Assembly (NCBI GenBank): GCA_018242525.1
Contig: JAFEBS010000038.1
Span: 63,438-127,437, forward strand
Direction: 5' to 3'
Source: Planctomycetota bacterium
GTDB lineage: Bacteria; Planctomycetota; Planctomycetia; Planctomycetales; Planctomycetaceae
DNA: 64,000 bases
This document shows positions 26,219-35,449 of the stretch, piece after piece. The notes below the pieces were generated by a model. It saw only the letters and a list, made by a program, of their open reading frames with translations, had not been told where the DNA came from and did no database searches. A program made the position numbers and the translations under genes. Position 1 is the first letter of the stretch; every line of letters starts with the position of its first letter.

Positions 26219-27280
26219 ATGCTGAAATCGCTCGCTGAGAATCTGTTGACGCCGCTCCCCATGTGCTTTGCCTTGGGAATTTTCTCCAAAATGATCCATG
26301 GTGGAATCAAGATCCCCAAGGAGTTGTACTATTCGATTTCCATCTATTTGCTGATGTCGATTGGAATTATTGGCGGTCACGAACTGGCTCACGAATATCA
26401 GGCACATGGCGTTTCGACGATCTGGAAGCCCGCCCTTGTCACCCTGTTCCTGGGATGTCTGACACCCATTACAGCCTATGGCGCATTGCGTTACCTGGGT
26501 CGCTTGAATATCGCGGATGCCGCAGGGATCGCAGCCCACTACGGATCAACCTCGGCCGTGACATTCATCGTGGCCGACGGGTTCTGCAACGACAAGGGTT
26601 ACAAGCCGGACGGTTATCTGCCGACGCTGGTCACCATCCTGGAATGCCCGGGGATCGCTGTGGCCCTGGTCATTGGTGCGGTCGCCATGGGGATGCAGAA
26701 GGCGGCTGAGGCAGCGGCCAAGTCCAAAGAGGGACAGATCGACGGCGCTCCCGAAGCGGAGGGTGGGAATCTGTGGGAGGCGCTGCATGAAGTGATTACC
26801 GGTCAGTCACTGATGCTGATGGTCGGACTGCTGGTGATCGGCTTTATCTCGACGTTCGCGATCTCGGATGCCAAGTTCCATCCGTATGAGGAATTCTTTT
26901 ACAACAAGAATATGATCTTCCGCGGTGCACTCTGTATATTCCTCCTCGAAATGGGGCTGGTGACAGGCGAGCGACTGGGGGATCTGCTGAAGGTTGGTCC
27001 GTTCCTGATTGCCTTCGGGATTATCATGCCCTTGTTCCATGGGTTCCTGGGGGCCTTCCTGGGGTACATGGCGGGAATGAACCTGGGTGGCTGTACTGTC
27101 CTGGCCGCCATCGTTTCCAGTGCATCCTACATTGCGGCACCGCCGGCCGTTCGACTGACGCTGCCCGAGGCGAATCCCACGCTCTCGATGACCGCCTCAC
27201 TGGCCATCACGTTTCCGTTTAACATTGCGCTGGGAATCCCCATTTATTTCTGGATGGCTCAGACCATCGGCGCCAAATAA
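26219..27280 (+). CDS. sbtA: Sodium-dependent bicarbonate permease SbtA-like
   Basis: The 353-residue integral membrane protein matches the SbtA (former DUF897) family, which imports bicarbonate with Na+ in cyanobacteria. Two inverted membrane halves are visible, with motifs LTPITAYGALRYLGRL (about 81-96), AAHYGSTSAVTFIVAD (about 106-121), and in the second half MNLGGCTVLAAIVSSASYIA (about 281-300) and PEANPTLSMTASLAITFPFN. A charged cytosolic loop near 165-195 (KAAEAAAKSKEGQIDGAPEA) joins the halves. The SbtB-like gene follows after 111 bases, supporting the assignment. In a presumably heterotrophic planctomycete the bicarbonate may feed carboxylases rather than CO2 fixation (inference). Confidence 0.93.
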   Translation: MLKSLAENLLTPLPMCFALGIFSKMIHGGIKIPKELYYSISIYLLMSIGIIGGHELAHEYQAHGVSTIWKPALVTLFLGCLTPITAYGALRYLGRLNIADAAGIAAHYGSTSAVTFIVADGFCNDKGYKPDGYLPTLVTILECPGIAVALVIGAVAMGMQKAAEAAAKSKEGQIDGAPEAEGGNLWEALHEVITGQSLMLMVGLLVIGFISTFAISDAKFHPYEEFFYNKNMIFRGALCIFLLEMGLVTGERLGDLLKVGPFLIAFGIIMPLFHGFLGAFLGYMAGMNLGGCTVLAAIVSSASYIAAPPAVRLTLPEANPTLSMTASLAITFPFNIALGIPIYFWMAQTIGAK

Positions 27281-27391
27281 CGAATTGACCTGCAGCGTCA
27301 TCACGCATTCATTGGACTCGCTGGTCTGCTCCGTGATTCGATCGAATCGGCCGCCAGTGATTGTTCGGCTCAAACTGAGGGGGGTCGTCCC

Positions 27392-27706
27392 ATGCAACTG
27401 CATACACTGAAAAAAGTCACGATTATCACCGAAGACTCGCTCAAGCAGTCCTTGCTGAAAAAGATCATCGAGCTGGGAGCGACCGGGTATACCTGTCGCC
27501 AGTGCGAAGGATATGGCTCACGCGGTGCCCGCAGCGACCAGTTCACCAGAAATGTCGAAGTCGAACTGATTTGCTCGGAAGTAGTCGCCAATGACATCCT
27601 AACCTACGTTTCGCACCACTACTTTGATAACTACGCGTGTATCGCCTGGATCAGCGATGTGCAGGTGGTCCGCGGCGACCGGTACACGAGCACTAAGAAG
27701 TCCTGA
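27392..27706 (+). CDS. sbtB: PII-like regulator SbtB-like
   Basis: A 104-residue PII-superfamily protein following sbtA. SbtB forms a trimer that binds adenyl nucleotides and docks on SbtA to close it. Visible features are the first strand KKVTIITEDSLKQSLLKKII (6-25), the T-loop region GYTCRQCEGYGSRGARSDQF (about 32-51) and the final strands ACIAWISDVQVVRGDRYT. It lacks the C-terminal Cys-Gly-Pro...Cys redox loop of cyanobacterial SbtB, ending instead in TSTKKS, so thioredoxin-type control of that loop is not expected. A strong hairpin follows the gene. Confidence 0.9.
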   Translation: MQLHTLKKVTIITEDSLKQSLLKKIIELGATGYTCRQCEGYGSRGARSDQFTRNVEVELICSEVVANDILTYVSHHYFDNYACIAWISDVQVVRGDRYTSTKKS

Positions 27707-27753
27707 CCCGGTGACGGTTCTTCGCCGGGCGTTTTCAGGAACGATCAGAGACC

Positions 27754-27784
27754 ACACGAGCGACCCTTTCCGGGTCGCTCGTGT
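27754..27784 (+). terminator. Strong hairpin after sbtB
   Basis: ACACGAGCGACCC (27754-27766), loop TTTCC, GGGTCGCTCGTGT (27772-27784): a perfect 13-pair stem 47 bases after the sbtB stop. The following bases (CGTTTGC) are only weakly T-rich. Likely the end of the sbtA-sbtB transcript. Confidence 0.7.
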
Positions 27785-28187
27785 CGTTTGCATGGGTGCG
27801 GAACAGGAGGATGGATGCCCGCTTACGTAGCGAAACTGCTGAGGTTGATGGCAGTTCGCAACCCCGTCCCGTCGCCTGCGATTTTCCCCAGGGCCGTCGC
27901 CGTTTTCAAATTGGCGGTCTTACCGTCTTCGGTTAGGCCGTGCGAGTGCTCAATCGGCACTGCCATGTCGAGAACTCCATAACCTCCATAACCGTGGGAC
28001 CCGCTTCCCAATTTGAACACGGCGATGGACCCGCGATTCTCCCACCGCCGATTGTACCTTGCGATCCATTCATTTAACCTGAGTAGATCTCCCGTGGGGG
28101 AGGAAACATGTACCCCTGCAGCAGCGCGAAGACGCGGGGTAAGTCAATTATTGGATCCGGTACGACGGGGCTGTTTTGGGAGTGAAC
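27785..28187. other. Intergenic region before the PSCyt1/DUF1549/DUF1553 gene
   Basis: About 400 bases with no firm gene. A 65-codon minus-strand frame (27823-28020) has plausible composition but no recognisable family or ribosome site. AGGAGGATGG-like purine runs near 27805 do not lead into a long frame. Confidence 0.4.
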
Positions 28188-31151
28188 ATGAACCGCACAT
28201 ACTGCGTAACGCCAGTGCTCGTGGCGGCTGCGCTGTTGATCGGGAAACCCGTGTCTGCCGACGAACGGGATGATCTGTTCGAAACGAAGATCCGCCCGAT
28301 TCTTGTCAACTCCTGTCTGCGCTGCCACGGCAGCATCAAGTCGTCGGCAACTCTTCGAGTCGATTCGCGTGACGCCCTGTTGAAGGGAGGCGAATCTGGC
28401 CCGGCGATTGTCCCCGGCAAACCCGACGAAAGCCGCTTGATCCGCGCCATCCAGCGACACGACGATGTCTCGGCCATGCCGCCGGAAAAAGACAAGGCCC
28501 TGCGTCCTGACCAGATTGCCTCCTTCGTCGCCTGGGTCCGCGATGGAGCCCATTGGCCCGCTCAGACAGCCCGGTTTGAAGTCGCCCGCCATTGGGCGTT
28601 CGAACCGGTACGCGATCACCTGGTACCACAGGTGCAGGACAAATCCTGGGTGAAAACGGACATCGATTCGTTCATTCTCGCCCGTCTGGAAGCCGCTGGC
28701 ATTGCCCCCAACCCGTCCGCCGACAAGTTGACTCTGATCCGCCGGGCCACGTTCGATCTGACGGGACTGCCACCGACTCCTGAAGAAATTCACACATTTG
28801 AAGAGGATTCCTCCCCACAGGCGCTTGCAACCCTCGTCGATCGGCTGCTGAAATCACCACATTACGGAGAACATTGGGGACGCCACTGGCTGGATCTGGT
28901 CCGTTATGCAGACACCGCCGGTGAGAATTCGGACCATCCGCTGCCACACGCCTGGCGATATCGCAACTGGGTCATCAACGCCTTCCAACGCAACCAGCCG
29001 TTCGACGAGTTCATTCGTGACCAGATTGCAGGTGATCTGCTCGCCGCCGAAGGACCCGTCGATCAGTATGCGGATCGAGTCGTGGCCACGGGATACCTGG
29101 CGATCGCCCGCAGGTTTGGGCACGACATCGACAAGGATCTGCATCTGACGATGGAAGACACGATCGACACGCTCGGCAAATCGATCCTGGGCCTGACCGT
29201 GGCGTGCGCCCGCTGCCACGATCACAAGTTTGACCCGATCACCAGCCGCGATTACTACGGACTGTATGGGATCTTCGAAAGTACCCGGTTTGCCTTCCCC
29301 GGCTGTGAACCGCAACAGCAGCCGCGTGATCTGGTGCCTCTGTTACCGCCCGCGGAATTCGCCCGTTCGATCAAACCGGTGCTGGATCGGGCCGCGGCAC
29401 TCGACGCCTCGATCAAGCAACTGTCCGACGACCTGGCCGTCTCGGCCCGTCAATTGAAAGAGAGTGCCTCCAGGAAAGTAACCGTTCTTTCGAGCGGAAC
29501 AATCGACGACGGCGGCAGCGCACCGTTCGTCGGCCAATGGAAGGGTGAGCCGTCCGAGTCCGACCAGATTCCGGTCCGGCGGGGGGATCTGATTCAATTG
29601 TCGATCACACCGCGCACGAACCACGGCGCGGATTCGACGCTGCTCGAATTCGTGATTCGCGAAGTGGGCGGAGCGCAGCGCCAGTGGACGGTCGCCGACT
29701 TGATCGATGATTTGACCGCCGGAAATCCGCATGCCGATCGTCACGGAAATCCTGCCACCTGGGCGTTTTTCGATACCCGTGATGGCTTTGCCTTCCTGCC
29801 GGAAAGCCTGGATCAGATCGATGGCCGACGCGAATTGAAGGCCTGGAGGAATGGAGACACCCCCTCTGTCTTCGTCAACACGTCCAGAGATCCCGTGAAA
29901 GTCTGGACAACTCTTCCGGCCCGGTCGTTCTACGTGCATCCCGGCCCTTCCGGGCCCGTCGCCGTTGCCTGGCTCAGTCCAATCGAAGGTTCCGTGACAG
30001 TCAATGGACGAGTCACCGATGCCCATCCGGGGGGTGGCGACGGGGTGGGCTGGGTTCTGGAACAGTTTTCGTCTCCGTCTGCGACCGGGACAGAGCCGTC
30101 AATCGATTTCGCGGGGGCGTTTACCAAGACGGCCGAGCAGCGACAGGCGTTGAATCTGGCCAGGAAGCAGCGAGCCGAGATGGCACCGCAACTGGCGGTC
30201 CCGGTTGCCTACGCCGTCGTCGATGGCGATGTGAAAAACACGCGAATCCAGAAGCGGGGTGAACCAGCCGATCTGGGTGACGAAGTGCCGCGCAAGTTCC
30301 TGGATGTCCTGGGAGGTCAAACACTGCAGGATGCGAAGAGCAGCGGTCGCAAGGAACTGGCGGCCTGGTTGACCAGCCCGACGAATCCGCTGACCGCCCG
30401 CGTCTTCGTGAACCGCGTCTGGCAGTGGCACTTTGGTCGGGGACTGGTCACGACCCCCAATGACTTCGGTTCCCGCGGAGTCCCGCCCACTCATCCGGAA
30501 TTGCTGGACCATCTGGCAATAGAATTCGTTCGGAGTGGCTGGAACATCAACGCCCTGCACCAGCGAATCATGGGGAGTGCCACCTACCAGATGTCGTCCA
30601 AGGCCAGGCAGGACGTTCCCGTCGAGTTGTATGTAGCCTTTCCCCGACGTCGCCTGACTGCGGAAGAATTGCGGGACGCACTGCTGCTGGTGAGTGGTCA
30701 ACTGGATCTGGTTCCGGGGACGTCGCATCCCTTCCCACCGGAATCGACCTGGAGCTTTTCTCAGCACGGACCCTTTGCCGCCGAATATGACACTCAGAAG
30801 CGTTCCGTCTACGTGATGCAGAAGCGAAATCGTCGGACGCGATTCTTTTCGCTGTTCGATGGCCCCGATCCCAACGCGAGCACGCCGGTGCGCGATGTGA
30901 CGATTGTTCCCACCCAGGCATTGTTCTTCCTGAACGACCCGTTCCTGCATGTCAGCGCCGACAAGCTGGCCGCACGACTGGCGTTGGCCCCGACGGATCG
31001 TGACAAACTGGAAATCGCCTTTCGCAGTGCGTTCGGGCATTCGCCAACCTCCGATCAAGTGGCCGATGCCCTGGAATTCCTCAAGGAGAACTCCTGGCCG
31101 TCTTACTGTCGGATTCTGCTCAGCAGCAATGAGTTTCTGTTCGTGGACTGA
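28188..31151 (+). CDS. PSCyt1/DUF1549/DUF1553 protein (planctomycete-type cytochrome)
   Basis: A 987-residue exported protein of the class abundant in planctomycetes and linked to polysaccharide or sulfated-polymer use; its reaction is not established. Order: signal peptide (1-26), planctomycete cytochrome c domain (about 28-95) with heme motif CLRCH at about 45-49 and AMPPEKDKAL, DUF1549 (about 155-365, HWGRHWLDLVRYADTAGENS and VACARCHDHKFDPI, a second CxxCH), a middle beta-sandwich-like insert (about 465-640), and DUF1553 (about 700-950, LTARVFVNRVWQWHFGRGLV, RRRLTAEELRDA). The start at 28188 has GGGAG six bases upstream; a TTG at 28176 is less likely. Members usually pair with DUF1501; none adjoins it here. 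Confidence 0.94.
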   Translation: MNRTYCVTPVLVAAALLIGKPVSADERDDLFETKIRPILVNSCLRCHGSIKSSATLRVDSRDALLKGGESGPAIVPGKPDESRLIRAIQRHDDVSAMPPEKDKALRPDQIASFVAWVRDGAHWPAQTARFEVARHWAFEPVRDHLVPQVQDKSWVKTDIDSFILARLEAAGIAPNPSADKLTLIRRATFDLTGLPPTPEEIHTFEEDSSPQALATLVDRLLKSPHYGEHWGRHWLDLVRYADTAGENSDHPLPHAWRYRNWVINAFQRNQPFDEFIRDQIAGDLLAAEGPVDQYADRVVATGYLAIARRFGHDIDKDLHLTMEDTIDTLGKSILGLTVACARCHDHKFDPITSRDYYGLYGIFESTRFAFPGCEPQQQPRDLVPLLPPAEFARSIKPVLDRAAALDASIKQLSDDLAVSARQLKESASRKVTVLSSGTIDDGGSAPFVGQWKGEPSESDQIPVRRGDLIQLSITPRTNHGADSTLLEFVIREVGGAQRQWTVADLIDDLTAGNPHADRHGNPATWAFFDTRDGFAFLPESLDQIDGRRELKAWRNGDTPSVFVNTSRDPVKVWTTLPARSFYVHPGPSGPVAVAWLSPIEGSVTVNGRVTDAHPGGGDGVGWVLEQFSSPSATGTEPSIDFAGAFTKTAEQRQALNLARKQRAEMAPQLAVPVAYAVVDGDVKNTRIQKRGEPADLGDEVPRKFLDVLGGQTLQDAKSSGRKELAAWLTSPTNPLTARVFVNRVWQWHFGRGLVTTPNDFGSRGVPPTHPELLDHLAIEFVRSGWNINALHQRIMGSATYQMSSKARQDVPVELYVAFPRRRLTAEELRDALLLVSGQLDLVPGTSHPFPPESTWSFSQHGPFAAEYDTQKRSVYVMQKRNRRTRFFSLFDGPDPNASTPVRDVTIVPTQALFFLNDPFLHVSADKLAARLALAPTDRDKLEIAFRSAFGHSPTSDQVADALEFLKENSWPSYCRILLSSNEFLFVD

Positions 31152-31524
31152 CCGATGGTACCGAGCGAAAACTGCTTGCCTTCAGGAGGTGATCATGAAT
31201 TGGGTGGATGTTGCGCTGCCGTTCATTAGAGCCGAGCAATTCGGCTGGGTGGCAAGAGTCGAGCGCTTCGCTCGCCCCCAGTGAGTGTTTCATAAACATC
31301 GTGGTCGAGCTCAAGAGCGTCGAGGCGATCAAGGGAATTCACGAAGCGATTGTGGCGTACACCGGCACGGCAGTCGTTCCCCAATCGCTGTGGGCGACGA
31401 AGCGTCGACTACAGCCACCCACGCGCAGTCCATTCCAACATGAACCTTTTCTGCTGTTGTGTGTCGGTTCTCGACAGGACAGAATCCTCTGCGGTGACGA
31501 CACCATCATACAGGGCGACAAGTC
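31152..31524 (+). pseudogene. Intergenic region with remnant of a GxxExxY-type gene
   Basis: The stretch 31295-31375 encodes NIVVELKSVEAIKGIHEA then Y, which matches the core of small GxxExxY-family proteins (usual form VVELKSVE...IHEAQ...TYL), but the N-terminal half and the C-terminal LLINF part are missing and no start fits. Two small hairpins lie just upstream (AGCCGA-TCGGCT near 31231-31247 and GAGCGCTTCGCTC near 31261). An ATG at 31195 preceded by CAGGAGGTGATC has an excellent ribosome site but its frame closes after 29 codons. I read this as a decayed gene. Confidence 0.5.
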
Positions 31525-32982
31525 ATGGAATACGTCGGAATCCTCCTCGTCGGATTGTTGGTCGGCGGCGGCGCGACTCATTTCTTGGCCCGGCAACGGC
31601 AGGCCCGCACGGCTCACCAGGGACAGAACCGTTCGCACGTTTCTGAACTCCTGCTGCCACATTTCCAACCGACGCCGCCTGATAATATCACCATTTCCGA
31701 ACGGCAGTTTCCGTTTCGCGTGCGGGCCGATCTTCAGCGGGCCATTGATCAGCTCTTCGGTGAACAAAGCCAGATCCTGTACTTTTGCGGTGTTCGACAG
31801 GAATACTCCCGTGACGGTGTCAGCATGTCGGACTGCATCATCAGCAGCCAGCACAATCCGGCACTGTCGATCCCCCCGGAGTACGAAGAAATCAACATCG
31901 GGGAGGAAGAACCGGTCCGGGTCTTGAAAAATGGACTCTGGCTGCTGGAACGCAACGGGGTTCGATTTGCAGTCCTGCTGGCTCCTGTCGCACATTATGG
32001 GCGAACCACCGGGATGCAATTTCAGGTGGCAACCCCGAACTCGGCGGACGGAACACGAATTGTCCAGGATTTCTTCCGACATCTGGAGCAGTCAATCTTC
32101 AATGCCGAGTCGTACCGTGGCAAGATCCTCTCTCTGGAACTGTCCGAACATTCCTACTCAGGCGAATCAACGGGGATCACGGTCCATAAACTGCGAACCG
32201 TCGAACGAGATCAGGTGATTCTTCCCGCTTCGACGCTGTCCCTGCTGGAACGAAATGTGATCCAGTTCGTGAAGCAGCGAATGAAGCTGTCACAGTTTCG
32301 ACAGGCCACCAAGAAGGGAATCCTGTTTTACGGTCCTCCAGGCACCGGAAAAACGCATACCATTCACTACCTGGCCCGGGCCTTGGAGGGACATACCACG
32401 TTGCTGGTCTCCGCCGAGCAAGTGGGGTTGCTGAGCGAATACATGACCCTGGCCCGGTTGATGCAACCAAGCATCGTCGTCCTGGAAGACGTGGATCTGA
32501 TTGCCCGAGACCGCAGCCAGATGAACAGTGCCTGCGAAGAAGTGCTGCTGAACAAACTGCTCAATGAAATGGACGGACTGAAAGAAGAGGCGGACATCCT
32601 CTTCATTCTCACGACGAATCGCCCCGAAGCGCTGGAAGCGGCGTTGGCGTCACGTCCGGGCCGTGTCGATCAAGCAATCGAATTTCCGCTGCCTGACACT
32701 GTGGAACGGGAAAAGCTTGTGCAACTGTATGCGAAAGGGATCGCACTGCCTGCCGACATGGTGCAAGAGATCGTTCGCAGAACGGACGGAGTCAGTGCCG
32801 CGTTCATCAAAGAACTGCTGCGGCGAATCGTCCAATTCCACATTGAGCGGGAGGGGTCCCAGATCAATACGACCGATGTCGACCTGGCACTCGATGAAAT
32901 GCTTTTCAGCGGCGGATCGTTGAACTTGAAGTTGTTGGGAGCCGGAACATTGGAAGCGGATCGCCAGACTTCGATAACGTGA
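31525..32982 (+). CDS. Membrane-anchored AAA+ ATPase
   Basis: A 485-residue protein with one N-terminal membrane helix (about 4-20), an unassigned mixed alpha/beta domain (about 50-225) and a classic AAA module: Walker A GPPGTGKT (270-277), Walker B IVVLEDVDLIARDR (317-330), sensor 1 LTTN (362-365), and the arginine-finger region ASRPGRVDQ (375-383). The AAA half resembles the FtsH/Cdc48-type ATPases (LLNKLLNEMDGL), but there is no HExxH protease motif, so it likely remodels or unfolds substrates at the inner membrane (inference). The start at 31525 follows GGGCGACAAGTC, a weak site. It stands alone. Confidence 0.9.
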   Translation: MEYVGILLVGLLVGGGATHFLARQRQARTAHQGQNRSHVSELLLPHFQPTPPDNITISERQFPFRVRADLQRAIDQLFGEQSQILYFCGVRQEYSRDGVSMSDCIISSQHNPALSIPPEYEEINIGEEEPVRVLKNGLWLLERNGVRFAVLLAPVAHYGRTTGMQFQVATPNSADGTRIVQDFFRHLEQSIFNAESYRGKILSLELSEHSYSGESTGITVHKLRTVERDQVILPASTLSLLERNVIQFVKQRMKLSQFRQATKKGILFYGPPGTGKTHTIHYLARALEGHTTLLVSAEQVGLLSEYMTLARLMQPSIVVLEDVDLIARDRSQMNSACEEVLLNKLLNEMDGLKEEADILFILTTNRPEALEAALASRPGRVDQAIEFPLPDTVEREKLVQLYAKGIALPADMVQEIVRRTDGVSAAFIKELLRRIVQFHIEREGSQINTTDVDLALDEMLFSGGSLNLKLLGAGTLEADRQTSIT

Positions 32983-33053
32983 AGTGTAGCCACCAACGAA
33001 CCCTTCGACGTCAATCCAGTCATTGTTCATCGCAACCAGATCGCTATTGCCAC

Positions 33054-34313
33054 CTACCTCGCAAACACCTTCGACATGACCTTCAACCCCATGTCCATCG
33101 CCTCCCACGCAAAGCCAGCGTGGAACGGCTTGCCGTTTCCGAATCTCCACGGCAGATAGAGGCCCAGCACGGTCTTCCCCATTCGCCAGATGGGCGACAC
33201 GCCAACATGATAATGCTCGGTGTCTTCCGTATCCACGGCGACTGGTTTGTCAGGATCGCCGGTGTACTTCAATGGAACTTGTGCAAACGTGGCTTTGTTC
33301 AATTCCTCCATCACGCACATGCTCATTGGTTCAAAATCCACGGTCGGTTTCTTTCCGAGGATTTCCGCGGCAACGTGATCCCCGGCCGCGTCACCCTGAA
33401 GGAGAGCGAGGAACGCCTGCTTGATTGGGAAATTCGCAGCATCGCCAACCGCAAAAATGCGATCCTGACCGCGCACGCGGCGGCTGTCGTTTTCAACTTC
33501 GATGAATCCTCGCTCCGTTGACGGAAGTTGTTCAAACAACGTCGACGCCACATAAGGCGGAAAACTCACCAACACATCGTAGGCCAGTTTTTCACCATTT
33601 TGGAATGAGATCATTCCTGGCTCGATCCCTGTGACGACGTACCCCGTGTGTCCTTCGATGTTTCGCGTGCGAAATTCATCTGCGACTACGGTGTTGAGCC
33701 GGGGGCCGAATGCCTCGATGTATGCTTCTTCTTTTGTCGCATAGACCAGATCCACAAGATCGCGACATCCACTCTGGCGAAGATGCGTATCAAGCATCAT
33801 GACCATCTCGTACAGCGGCCCGGAGCATCGATTGTTGGGTGGGATCAGGAAGACAAACCGAGTCCTGTTGTTTCCCGCAGCCCGCTCTTTCGCCCAGGCA
33901 ATGCGATCCCGCAGGCGCAGCATGTCGTCGGGCGTCCAGACTGTGATGGCATGTTCATACAGCCCCGGAATCTCCTTCGACCGCATTTTTGCGCCCGTGG
34001 CGATGACCAGGTAGTCGTAATTGAGATTCCCACTTCGGGTGATCACCGCGTGCTTGTCGGGATCGACACTCTCGACCGTCGAGTTGACGAAGTGGATCGA
34101 CTGCTTCTTCAGCGGTCGGCTCAGGTCGACTTCAAACTTCTCGGGTGCTTGACCGAAGGGAATGTAAATCGTATTCGGCTTGAAAAAGAACTTTGGTTCG
34201 TCGCTCACCAGTGTCAAATCGGCGCGGTCGCCGAGTTGGTACTTCAGATAGAACAGAGCTTCGAGTCCACCAAATCCACCACCCAAAACCAGAACACGCG
34301 GTTTTGTCGTCAT
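33054..34313 (-). CDS. Sulfide:quinone oxidoreductase-like flavoprotein
   Basis: A 419-residue two-dinucleotide-fold flavoprotein. Seen: FAD motif VLGGGFGGLEAL (9-20), LVIATGA (102-108), a cysteine in NNRCSGP (Cys163), GDAANFPIKQ (290-299), and a second cysteine in SMCVMEE (Cys333). The two cysteines sit where sulfide:quinone reductases carry the redox-active pair, and the VGDAANFPIKQAF motif is typical of them. It would oxidise sulfide or a related thiol and reduce quinone at the membrane; alternatives are flavocytochrome c-like or type II NADH dehydrogenase-like proteins. It has a strong ribosome site (GGAGGA). A rhodanese, thioredoxin and DUF3365 relic nearby support a sulfur role (inference). 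Confidence 0.88.
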   Translation of the reverse strand: MTTKPRVLVLGGGFGGLEALFYLKYQLGDRADLTLVSDEPKFFFKPNTIYIPFGQAPEKFEVDLSRPLKKQSIHFVNSTVESVDPDKHAVITRSGNLNYDYLVIATGAKMRSKEIPGLYEHAITVWTPDDMLRLRDRIAWAKERAAGNNRTRFVFLIPPNNRCSGPLYEMVMMLDTHLRQSGCRDLVDLVYATKEEAYIEAFGPRLNTVVADEFRTRNIEGHTGYVVTGIEPGMISFQNGEKLAYDVLVSFPPYVASTLFEQLPSTERGFIEVENDSRRVRGQDRIFAVGDAANFPIKQAFLALLQGDAAGDHVAAEILGKKPTVDFEPMSMCVMEELNKATFAQVPLKYTGDPDKPVAVDTEDTEHYHVGVSPIWRMGKTVLGLYLPWRFGNGKPFHAGFAWEAMDMGLKVMSKVFAR

Positions 34314-34328
34314 TGGCTTGTCCTCCAG

Positions 34329-34560
34329 TTAACGGTCTGCTTGAAACGGAATGCCGACACGTTCCGCGATTTCCAAGAGTGCCTTGATGGATCAGCATGG
34401 CATGACCTTGCAGAAACAAAAGAAGCTCTGCCAGCATCTTGACTGATGATGGACCTTGCGGCAGTTGATCTGCTTTCCAGGGAAACGTTTCACGTAGATC
34501 AATTTGTTTTGGATTGTCCGCAACGAATGTGCCAAGAGTGCTGGATTGCAGAAAACTCAT
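34329..34560 (-). pseudogene. Possible small gene broken by a frameshift, upstream of the flavoprotein
   Basis: On the minus strand an ATG at 34560 opens MSFLQSSTLGTFVADNPKQI... and reads well to LLLFLQGHAMLIHQ; a one-base shift near 34382 then leads to ALLEIAERVGIPFQADR and a TAA at 34329-34331, 15 bases before the flavoprotein ATG. The shifted tail looks coding while the unshifted continuation runs as a shadow into the flavoprotein gene. I recognise no family. It could be a decayed gene or a sequencing error. Confidence 0.3.
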
Positions 34561-35000
34561 TGATGATTTGCGGCTTGGCGAATCGATCCAGCTGCCAACC
34601 GAACGTTGTAAAGCAGTCATTGCGGGCTCCGAAGTCCCGGTCGTTTTTTCCTCTGTGTGTTGCCGTGCGTCGTCAAGCAGATCGGATGAAGTCACCCCGT
34701 GCTGCTGAGTTCGTTTTGAACAGGCGGAAGAAAATCGCCAGGGACTGGGCGATCCCTGAACGCTGTCACAGACGATTTGTCGCGGCCCCCGAATCCGGCA
34801 AAAATCTGTAACCTTTTCTCGAGCTGTGGATCAATCCTGCCGTGGTCTGGCATGACGCGAAAGCTTTCCGAATCGAACCGGATGACCGCACGCTGGTTTG
34901 TGCATGGGTTGCTGGTTCGCGGTCGGCGCGTGTCCATGCTGTTCCACGGATCTCCAAGTGAGACCGGGCAACGCTTTTTCCACGGACAAAAGGACTTAAG
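34561..35000. other. Intergenic region upstream of the rhodanese gene
   Basis: About 440 bases. Open frames on both strands here have no ribosome site and poor composition. Presumed to hold the divergent promoters of the flavoprotein and rhodanese units; nothing else was recognised. Confidence 0.4.
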
Positions 35001-35402
35001 ATGAGACTTCAGCGGCTGATCGTTCCAGGCTTGTTTGTCGCCCTTGGCTTTTTTTCGAGTGTCGATGCGGTTGAACCCACGAAAGATTCGCTGGATGTCG
35101 TGAAGAAAAAAATCGCAGAAAAGAAGGCTGTGCTGCTCGACGTTCGCGAGAAAGACGAATGGGACTACGGCCGCCTCAAGGACGCGGTCAACTTGCCGCT
35201 CAGCGTGATCGAAAAGGGAACCACCGCGGACGATCTTGAGAAGATCGCCGGGAAAGACACGATCATTTACCTGCATTGTGCTGCTGGCGCAAGATCACTG
35301 GAAGCCGCAAAGCGTCTTGCGATTACGGGGCGCGATGTGCGGTCGCTCAAACCCGGCTACAACGCTCTGGTGAAAGCTGGTTTTCCCAAGGCCAGGCCGT
35401 GA
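35001..35402 (+). CDS. Exported rhodanese-like sulfurtransferase
   Basis: A 133-residue single-domain rhodanese with an N-terminal signal peptide (residues 1-23, MRLQRLIVPGLFVALGFF then SSVDAVE). Domain marks are AVLLDVREKDEWDYGRLKDA (about 43-62), NLPLS, and the catalytic loop HCAAGARS with Cys93 as persulfide carrier. It would move sulfane sulfur in the periplasm. The ATG follows AAAGGACTTAAG. It is divergent from the SQR-like flavoprotein, which makes persulfides in known systems; the pairing suggests sulfide or persulfide handling (inference). Confidence 0.92.
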   Translation: MRLQRLIVPGLFVALGFFSSVDAVEPTKDSLDVVKKKIAEKKAVLLDVREKDEWDYGRLKDAVNLPLSVIEKGTTADDLEKIAGKDTIIYLHCAAGARSLEAAKRLAITGRDVRSLKPGYNALVKAGFPKARP

Positions 35403-35449
35403 ACGCTGGGTGCACCGATCTCAACTCCCACGAAACGAGAACCGAAACG

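Noticed and set aside
27823..28020. A 65-codon minus-strand frame (MFKLGSGSHGYGGYG...)
   Set aside because: Plausible composition but no ribosome site or known family. Kept only as a note in the intergenic entry.
34692..35276. A 194-codon minus-strand frame across the rhodanese start
   Set aside because: It covers the rhodanese signal peptide and active gene on the other strand, and shows no family motif.
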